A DNA stretch of 64,000 nucleotides from an uncultured Maribacter sp. (lineage in GTDB: Bacteria > Bacteroidota > Bacteroidia > Flavobacteriales > Flavobacteriaceae). Below are positions 57,681 through 64,000 of this stretch, one piece after another. Position 1 is the stretch's first letter; each line of letters starts with the position of its first letter. Below the pieces are notes generated by a model, which saw nothing but the letters and a program-made list of their open reading frames with translations, searched no databases and was not told where the DNA came from. The position numbers were made by a program, and so were the translations under genes. The DNA is taken from positions 1 to 64,000 of the forward strand of contig NZ_CANMRY010000012.1 in NCBI RefSeq assembly GCF_947500405.1, in the 5' to 3' direction.

Positions 57681-59285
57681 TTAATCCATTACAAGAACTG
57701 AAAAATTTCCCAATAATGGGTTAAGTTTACTTATTAGTTTAGGAATAAGTTCTTCCCCGTATTCTAAATAAAATTCTGAGAAATTGGCATTACGCTCTTG
57801 CAAAGAATGGTTTGGAAAAAGTTCATTTTGCAAATCAGACATTCTAATTACATGATCCTTTAATTTAATTTTCTGTGCTTTTAAAAGACGTTTCTCCAAT
57901 GCATCTAACCCTTTTAATTGCTTAATTTCTTGTGCTTTTACTGCTCCTAAGAAAGATTTATCTGTTTGTTCTGCCAAACTATACATATTAGCAAACTGCT
58001 CTTGCAAATGGTTGCGTTGTTCTGTAAAGTCTATATTAATATTAGATATTTCTCTTATTTTCTTATTGATTAAGCTATTCTGTTTTAAAAATAAATCTGG
58101 AATAGACAAATTCATCTTATCCATTTTGTTCTTTTGTTTCCCTTTCATGAGTAAGACAGAGTTACGAAGTAATAGTGTAGGAAAAGGCACCTCCATTGCC
58201 TTAAACATATTTTTTAGTTCTAACCAATATGCTATTTCTCCTCCTCCTCCAATATAACAAAGGTTAGGCAAAATTACTTCTTGGTATAATGGCCTTGCAA
58301 TTACATTTGGAGAAAACCTTTCTGGGTATGTATTTAATTCTTTTTCTAATTCCTCTTTACTAAATAGTAACTCTGTATTATTTATATAAAAAAGCCCTTC
58401 TTTTTCAATAATTCGTTCTCTAACACCTTCTAACAAATAAAAATAATTTATCTCTCTTGGGTTTACTTGTATAGTATACTGATTAGAAGTTTGTTGAATA
58501 TGTTCTATAGTTTTAGATACCTCTTTAAAAGCTATAGTATCTAATATATCTTTTTTAGCATACGGTATTAAATTTTGTTTTAGTTCTTTAGAATCTCCGT
58601 CTACAATTACCAAACCATATTCCTTAAAAAACTCATTTACTAAATATCTTGTAGCCTCTGTAAGGGTATCCTGTTTTAAATACGCATTTTTAAAAACTTC
58701 TTTTAAATAACTTGCATTTTTACTAGTTCCTAATTCTTTTTCTAAAATTGCAAACACCTCTTCTAATCCATCTGTATTTAGCTTCCCAACAGCTCCACTT
58801 GCCTCCTTATTCCATTGTATTTTTTTACCTCGAAAATTAAAATAATTTATTTCTTCAAAATCATGGTCTTCAGTTGCCATCCAGTATACGGGAACAATTT
58901 TATATCCAGGATTTTCTTCTTCTATTTTCTTGGCAAGATTTATGGTAGATATAATCTTATATAAGAAATACAATGGTCCCGTAAATAAGTTTAATTGATG
59001 CCCTGTAACAATTGTAAACGTTTTAGTTTCTTTTAAAGCATCTATATTTTGCATAGTGCTTTTGGATGCTTTTATGTTTTTATATTGTTTTTCTAAAACA
59101 CAAGACAACACCTCTCTATTTGCAGCAGGAAAATGATTTTCTTTTTCTTTTATTTGATTTTTTATTCCATCTAAATTAGGAAAATTAGAATACAAACTCG
59201 CTACAAATTCTTCCTGATCTAAGTAATCTAAAATTAATTTTGAAAAAAAACCTGTGCTTCTAAAAGAAATACAATCTACATCCAT
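57681..59285 (-). CDS. bshC: Bacillithiol biosynthesis cysteine-adding enzyme
   Basis: 534 aa. The BshC core includes VTGHQLNLFTGPLYFLYKI (~93-111), VPVYWMATEDHDFEEIN and LPNLCYIGGGGEIAYWLELK (~340-359). It adds cysteine to GlcN-malate to complete bacillithiol, the low-molecular-weight thiol of many Bacteroidota. The other bsh genes are not in the window. A TATCTTTA -7-like box lies 19 bp upstream (59304-59311). It is first of a minus-strand run with the GT39 and decarboxylase genes. Confidence 0.92.
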   Translation of the reverse strand: MDVDCISFRSTGFFSKLILDYLDQEEFVASLYSNFPNLDGIKNQIKEKENHFPAANREVLSCVLEKQYKNIKASKSTMQNIDALKETKTFTIVTGHQLNLFTGPLYFLYKIISTINLAKKIEEENPGYKIVPVYWMATEDHDFEEINYFNFRGKKIQWNKEASGAVGKLNTDGLEEVFAILEKELGTSKNASYLKEVFKNAYLKQDTLTEATRYLVNEFFKEYGLVIVDGDSKELKQNLIPYAKKDILDTIAFKEVSKTIEHIQQTSNQYTIQVNPREINYFYLLEGVRERIIEKEGLFYINNTELLFSKEELEKELNTYPERFSPNVIARPLYQEVILPNLCYIGGGGEIAYWLELKNMFKAMEVPFPTLLLRNSVLLMKGKQKNKMDKMNLSIPDLFLKQNSLINKKIREISNINIDFTEQRNHLQEQFANMYSLAEQTDKSFLGAVKAQEIKQLKGLDALEKRLLKAQKIKLKDHVIRMSDLQNELFPNHSLQERNANFSEFYLEYGEELIPKLISKLNPLLGNFSVLVMD

Positions 59286-59419
59286 ACATAAAAAAATATC
59301 TTGTAAAGATAAAACTCTACTATTTTACAGTTCCTAAAAATAAGTTAATTACACAGGTTTTAAAAAAGACACATTTATAAAATCAATAATAACGACCCCC
59401 CTTATTCATTAATATTTGC

Positions 59420-59427
59420 TAGATTTG
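59420..59427 (+). promoter_or_regulatory. -7 box of the M14 peptidase gene
   Basis: TAGATTTG fits TAnnTTTG, 27 bp before the ATG at 59455. Confidence 0.5.
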
Positions 59428-59454
59428 ATTTTTTAGTACTTAAACTAACTGTTA

Positions 59455-61908
59455 ATGAAAAAGCTTTTACTTGCCTTAATATTATTCTTTTCTACTTTTT
59501 CTTTTGCTCAAAAACTACAATCCCCATCTAACTTTTTAGGCTATAAAATTGGCTCTCATTTTTCTAGACACCATCAAGTAATAGATTATTTTAAACATGT
59601 TTCTACTGCTGCGGCTTCTAATGTAAAATTAGTAGAGTATGGCAAAACTAACGAAAAAAGACCCTTAGTTTTAGCATACATATCTTCCAAAGAAAATATT
59701 GAAAATTTAGATAACATACGTTTAGAACATTTAAAAAAAACAACTGGAAGTGGCACCAATAATAAAGCTATTGTTTGGTTAAGTTACAATGTTCATGGAA
59801 ACGAAAGTGTTGGCACAGAGGCTGCAATGCAAACCATATACGAACTACTTACCTCCAAAAAAACTTACTTAGAAAATACCATAATTATTTTGGACCCTTG
59901 TGTTAACCCAGATGGAAGGGATAGGTATGTAAATTGGTATAACCAATATAAAAATAAATACATAACCATAGATCCTAACAGTAAAGAGCACCATGAAGAC
60001 TGGTGGAACGGTAGAAGCAACCATTATATGTTTGATTTAAATAGAGACTGGGCTTGGCTAACGCAAGTTGAAAGCATACAGCGACTAAAATTTTACAATA
60101 AATGGCTACCGCATATACATGTAGATTTTCATGAACAAGGCGTGGATAGTCCTTATTATTTTGCTCCTGCTGCAGAACCTTATCATGAAGCTATAACAAA
60201 GTTTCAAAGAGACTTTCAAACCACCATTGGAAAAAACCACGCAAAATATTTTAACAAAAATGGATGGCTATATTTTACAAAAGAAGTTTTTGACTTATTA
60301 TATCCTAGCTATGGAGACACCTACCCTACCTATAATGGCAGTATTGGAATGACCTACGAACAAGGTGGCAGCGGAAGAGCTGGCTTAGCTATAAAAACAT
60401 ACGCTGGAGACATATTAACGTTACAAGACCGTTATAACCATCATTTAACTACAGGAATATCTACTATTGAGGTTGCATCAAAAAACGAAAAAAAACTTAA
60501 TGAAGAATTTAAGAAGTTTTACGAAACTAAAAATTACAAATATAATAGCTATGTTTTAAATGGCTCAGAAGATAAAATTACAGCCCTAACAAAATTATTA
60601 GACCAACACCAAATACAATACCAACAAGGGCAAAATGCAAATTTAAAGGGATACCTTTTTAATAGCAGTAAAACAGGAACTTTTAAAAGTACTACTAACA
60701 GTTTAGTAGTTTCTACAAATCAGCCTAAAAGTACACTAGTTAAAGTTTTGTTTGAGCCAAAAACAAAATTAACTGACTCTTTAACGTATGATATTACGGC
60801 ATGGTCTTTACCTTATGCGTATGGCTTAAATGCTGTAGCTACCACTGCTATAGCCCCAAGTAAAACTTATGAAAAAAGTAATTTAAAAACCAATTCTATA
60901 GATCCCAATGCATACGCCTACATAACAGATTGGAACAGCATAAAAGATGCAAAATTTTTAGCTGCCATTTTACAAGAAAAAATTAAAGTTAGGTATAGTA
61001 AAAACCCTTTTAAGATTGAAGGAAAAACGTATAATCGCGGAAGTTTAATAATTACTAAATTAGACAACTCTAACCATAAGAGTTTTGCAGATAAACTTGG
61101 TAAAATTGCTAATACCCATGAGAAAAAACTTTTTGCTACTAAAACTGGTTTTGTAGATTCTGGAAAAGATTTTGGTTCTAACTCGGTGCAAATAATCTCC
61201 GATACTAAAGTTGCTATTCTTTCTGGAAAGCCAAATTCTACCTTACGTTTTGGAGAAATATGGCACTTTTTTGAAGAACAAATTAATTACCCCATATCTG
61301 TTCTGGATGCCGATTATTTTGACGCGGTCAATTTATCTAATTACAATATATTAATTTTACCTAGCGGCTCTAATTATTCTTCCTTTATGACTAGCAAAAG
61401 AGTAACTGCAATACATAACTGGGTAGAAAATGGTGGTAACCTTATTGTAATGGGAAAAGCTTTGCAAAGCTTTATTAACAAACAGGATTTTAAAATAAAG
61501 AAAAAAACAATAGTGAAGGATAGCATTATCAATCCTAAATCTTACGAAAGAAATGAAAGAGAAAAAATTAAAAATGCAATTACCGGAGCTATTTTTAAAA
61601 CAAAAGTAGACCCTACGCACCCACTTTCTTATGGGTATAATAACACTTACTTTACCCTTAAATTAGGCAATGACGCCTATGAATATTTAGATGAAGGGAA
61701 TGCTGTATATTTAGAAAAACAAAATACAAAACCTGTATCTGGATTTGCGGGTAGTAATGCTCAGAAAAAAGTACAAAACACGCTAATTTATGGCACACAA
61801 TCCTTAAAAAAGGGAAATATAACTTATATGGTAGACAACCCTTTATTTAGAGGTTTTTGGGAAAATGGGAAACTATTTTTTGCAAATGCAATCTTTATGG
61901 TGAACTAA
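59455..61908 (+). CDS. Exported M14-family zinc carboxypeptidase
   Basis: 817 aa. The signal peptide ends SFAQ (residue 19). The peptidase domain has H114 and E117 (NVHGNESVG), PDGRDRYV, NRDWAW, the third zinc His (H225 in HVDFHEQG) and catalytic E301 (MTYEQGGSGR). The C-terminal half (~580-817) includes a glutamine-amidotransferase-like fold (NYNILILPSGSNYSSF, NGGNLIVMGKA) seen fused to Bacteroidota M14 proteins, apparently without catalytic Cys. It probably degrades peptides outside the cytoplasm. Monocistronic. Confidence 0.92.
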   Translation: MKKLLLALILFFSTFSFAQKLQSPSNFLGYKIGSHFSRHHQVIDYFKHVSTAAASNVKLVEYGKTNEKRPLVLAYISSKENIENLDNIRLEHLKKTTGSGTNNKAIVWLSYNVHGNESVGTEAAMQTIYELLTSKKTYLENTIIILDPCVNPDGRDRYVNWYNQYKNKYITIDPNSKEHHEDWWNGRSNHYMFDLNRDWAWLTQVESIQRLKFYNKWLPHIHVDFHEQGVDSPYYFAPAAEPYHEAITKFQRDFQTTIGKNHAKYFNKNGWLYFTKEVFDLLYPSYGDTYPTYNGSIGMTYEQGGSGRAGLAIKTYAGDILTLQDRYNHHLTTGISTIEVASKNEKKLNEEFKKFYETKNYKYNSYVLNGSEDKITALTKLLDQHQIQYQQGQNANLKGYLFNSSKTGTFKSTTNSLVVSTNQPKSTLVKVLFEPKTKLTDSLTYDITAWSLPYAYGLNAVATTAIAPSKTYEKSNLKTNSIDPNAYAYITDWNSIKDAKFLAAILQEKIKVRYSKNPFKIEGKTYNRGSLIITKLDNSNHKSFADKLGKIANTHEKKLFATKTGFVDSGKDFGSNSVQIISDTKVAILSGKPNSTLRFGEIWHFFEEQINYPISVLDADYFDAVNLSNYNILILPSGSNYSSFMTSKRVTAIHNWVENGGNLIVMGKALQSFINKQDFKIKKKTIVKDSIINPKSYERNEREKIKNAITGAIFKTKVDPTHPLSYGYNNTYFTLKLGNDAYEYLDEGNAVYLEKQNTKPVSGFAGSNAQKKVQNTLIYGTQSLKKGNITYMVDNPLFRGFWENGKLFFANAIFMVN

Positions 61909-61928
61909 AAAAATAATTAGCCCACCCT

Positions 61929-63254
61929 TTATTCTCTAATAAAGTTTGATTGCTGTACAGGCTCACCATACAAATCAAAATCGGCAGCTTCATTTACTTT
62001 TACATCTACAAATTCACCATGTTTAACATAGTATTTTGTAGCATCAATAAGTACTTCATTATCTACATCTGGAGAATCAAACTCCGTTCTACCAATAAAA
62101 TAATTTCCTTCTTTACGGTCTATAATACAACGAAAAGTTTCTCCTATTTTCTGCTGGTTTAACTCCCATGAAATTTGAGATTGTATTTCCATTATTTGGT
62201 TTGCACGATCTTGCTTCACATCTTCAGGAACATTATCCTCTAAAGTATAAGCATGTGTATTTTCTTCATGGCTATAAGTAAAGCAACCTAAACGCTCAAA
62301 ACGCATTTCTTCAACCCAATTTTTAAGCTCTAAAAAGTCTTCTTCTGTCTCTCCTGGGTATCCAACAATAAGCGTTGTTCTTATAGTCATATTCGGTACC
62401 GCTGCTCTAAAATCTTTAATTAACTGCGTTGTTTTAGCATGCGTAGTTCCCCTACGCATACTTTTTAAAACAGAATCCGATATGTGCTGTAAAGGAATAT
62501 CTAAATAATTACAAACCTTAGGCTCCACATTCATTACATCTAAAACATCCATAGGAAAACCAGTCGGAAATGCATAATGTAACCGAATCCATTCTATTCC
62601 TTCAACTTTTACTAACGCTTTTAATAACTCAGCTAAGTTTCTTTTCTTATATAAATCTAATCCATAATACGTAAGATCCTGAGCTATTAAAACTAATTCT
62701 TTTACTCCTTTTGAAGCTAACTTTTCTGCCTCTACCACTAAATCTTCAATAGGAGTACTTTTATGCTTTCCTCTCATTATTGGAATAGCACAAAAAGAAC
62801 AAGGACGATCACAACCTTCTGCAATCTTTAAATAAGCATAATTTTTTGGAGTTGTAGTTAATCGTTCTCCTATTAACTCGTGCTTATAATCTGCTTCTAA
62901 AGCTTTTAACAAACTAGGCAACTCACTTGTTCCAAAAAACTCATCTACATTCGGAATTTCTTTTTTTAAGTCTGGCTTATATCTCTCACTTAAACACCCA
63001 GTGACAAAAACCTTATCTACATCACCTGCATTTTTCTTTTCTACATACTCCAAAATAGTATTTACACTTTCTTCTTTTGCATTTGCAATAAAACCACAAG
63101 TATTAATAACTACAATGTTACCCTCTTCTTCATGAACTACCTCTTTATCATTAGCACGAAGTTGCCCCATTAACACTTCAGAGTCGTATACATTCTTAGA
63201 GCAACCTAAAGTTACTACATTGATTTTGTTCTTTTTAAGTGATTTTGTTCTCAT
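61929..63254 (-). CDS. rimO: Ribosomal protein uS12 methylthiotransferase
   Basis: 441 aa. The N-terminal MTTase domain has cluster cysteines C18 (TLGCSKNVYDSE), C53 and C87. The radical-SAM site is C148-x3-C152-x2-C155 (GCDRPCSFC). A C-terminal TRAM domain is at ~370-435. SKNVYD and HYAFPTGFP (rather than MiaB forms) indicate RimO, which methylthiolates Asp89 of S12. A -7 box TATTTTTG lies 17 bp upstream. Confidence 0.95.
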   Translation of the reverse strand: MRTKSLKKNKINVVTLGCSKNVYDSEVLMGQLRANDKEVVHEEEGNIVVINTCGFIANAKEESVNTILEYVEKKNAGDVDKVFVTGCLSERYKPDLKKEIPNVDEFFGTSELPSLLKALEADYKHELIGERLTTTPKNYAYLKIAEGCDRPCSFCAIPIMRGKHKSTPIEDLVVEAEKLASKGVKELVLIAQDLTYYGLDLYKKRNLAELLKALVKVEGIEWIRLHYAFPTGFPMDVLDVMNVEPKVCNYLDIPLQHISDSVLKSMRRGTTHAKTTQLIKDFRAAVPNMTIRTTLIVGYPGETEEDFLELKNWVEEMRFERLGCFTYSHEENTHAYTLEDNVPEDVKQDRANQIMEIQSQISWELNQQKIGETFRCIIDRKEGNYFIGRTEFDSPDVDNEVLIDATKYYVKHGEFVDVKVNEAADFDLYGEPVQQSNFIRE

Positions 63255-63271
63255 AACTATAAAATAGTGCG

Positions 63272-63279
63272 CAAAAATA
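63272..63279 (-). promoter_or_regulatory. -7 box of rimO
   Basis: The minus-strand TATTTTTG followed by CGC is the same extended motif as at guaA. Confidence 0.55.
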
Positions 63280-63385
63280 CAATAAGCATAACGAACATTA
63301 TTGTTTTTATACGATTTCTTACCCTAGAACGTTAAACCAATAAGTATAAAAACCAGTCTAAACTATACTAAAACAGATTATTACG

Positions 63386-64000
63386 ATGACAAAATATATA
63401 TTTCTGCTACTCATAGCAACTAGCATTCTTTTTTGGGGCTGTTCAAAAAACACTGAAAGTAAAGAAGAGGAGAAAGAGGTAATTCCTACAGGGATATATT
63501 TTCCAGAAATAGGTAGTACTACTTGGGAAACTATTACTCCAGAACAATTAAACTGGAAAAAAGAAAATTTACAAGATTTATATGATTACTTAGAAACTAA
63601 AAATTCGAAAGGATTTATAGTATTAAAAAACGGAAGGATTGTAATTGAGAAATACTTTAATGGTCATTCTAAAAATGAGGAATGGAACTGGTATTCTGCC
63701 GGAAAAACATTAGTCTCTAGTACTATTGGTATTGCACAGGAAGAAGGTTTTTTATCTATTAATGATACATCTTCCGATTACTTAGGTGCTAACTGGTCTA
63801 GTTTAACCACTGCGCAACAAGACTTAATTACCGTAAAAAACCACCTTAGTATGTCTACTGGTTTAAATGATTATGTAGAGCAAACTCTAAAGTGGATTTG
63901 CACTTCTCCTTCCTGTTTTGATTATGAAGCAAATGCTGGCACTAGATGGGCATACCACCAAGGCGCTTATACAAAATTAAAAGATGTTGTAACCAATGCT
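63386..64000 (+). CDS. Serine beta-lactamase-like hydrolase lipoprotein (3' end outside window)
   Basis: 205 codons are visible, my own translation. Lipobox FWGC (Cys19). S-x-x-K is S104-AG-K107 (NWYSAGKTLVSS). The following HLSMSTGLND is the class C / esterase-type segment. The second catalytic triplet reads Y190-H-Q192 in RWAYHQGAY, where Y-x-N is usual. The third motif (KTG or HxG) lies outside the window. It is likely a periplasmic esterase, peptidase or beta-lactamase-family enzyme; the substrate is unknown. The gene is divergent from rimO. Confidence 0.85.
   Translation, partial: MTKYIFLLLIATSILFWGCSKNTESKEEEKEVIPTGIYFPEIGSTTWETITPEQLNWKKENLQDLYDYLETKNSKGFIVLKNGRIVIEKYFNGHSKNEEWNWYSAGKTLVSSTIGIAQEEGFLSINDTSSDYLGANWSSLTTAQQDLITVKNHLSMSTGLNDYVEQTLKWICTSPSCFDYEANAGTRWAYHQGAYTKLKDVVTNA

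Overview
The window is AT-rich DNA from a Bacteroidota chromosome, most likely a member of the Flavobacteriaceae. Four things point there: many exported proteins with flavobacterial lipoprotein signals (cysteine lipobox followed by S, K, D or E), repeated TAnnTTTG promoter -7 boxes, a bacillithiol-type BshC, and ACR3 arsenite efflux next to a DUF6428 gene. I cannot name a genus. I saw no tRNA, rRNA, CRISPR array, insertion sequence or prophage. About 59 protein-coding genes are supported; the first and last are cut by the window edges.

Layout. 1-3314 (-): 3'-truncated, exported galactose-oxidase-like protein fused to LamG and Ig-like modules. 3576-6519 (+): ECF sigma factor, membrane partner and two exported DUF4097/DUF2807 (GIN) proteins. 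6569-13271 (-): UMF1-type transporter, M48 lipoprotein protease, GH31 glucosidase and glycogen branching enzyme. 13435-16558 (+): collagen-like lipoprotein, lipoprotein MsrB, lipoamide dehydrogenase and DUF3817. 16568-19542 (-): GNAT, Dph6-like ATP-PPase, AroQ and two outer-membrane barrels. 19721-23810: XerD-type recombinase, NDH-2 and a second ECF sigma operon. 23807-27092: acyltransferase, NUDIX hydrolase, cyclophilin lipoprotein, TRIC-like channel and a YfiM-like protein. 27238-28843 (+): VOC, YafY-type WYL regulator and MepB. 28918-31434 (+): arsenic operon arsR, DUF6428, LMW-phosphatase/arsenate-reductase-like, acr3, with two matching operators. 31575-34231 (+): tandem paralogous GAF histidine kinases. 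34228-42831: nitronate monooxygenase-like, MnmA, four-FAS1 lipoprotein, YidC, PyrG and DUF3820. 42896-50283: TIM-barrel isomerase, small lipoprotein, LytS/LytTR-type pair, a divergent cluster of four uncharacterised exported proteins and DUF922. 50309-63254: LysM/PBP1 protein, GuaA, PNPOx-like, PLP decarboxylase, GT39, BshC, M14 peptidase and RimO. 63386-64000 (+): 5' part of a serine beta-lactamase-like hydrolase.

Most genes are chromosomal housekeeping or cell-envelope genes. The clearest accessory unit is the arsenic operon. The most striking single gene is the radical-copper-oxidase-like protein at the left edge, whose active-site residues have the same spacing as fungal galactose oxidase. 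Gene packing is very tight: three convergent pairs share one TTAA as interlocked stop codons, and one divergent pair shares CATG as interlocked start codons.
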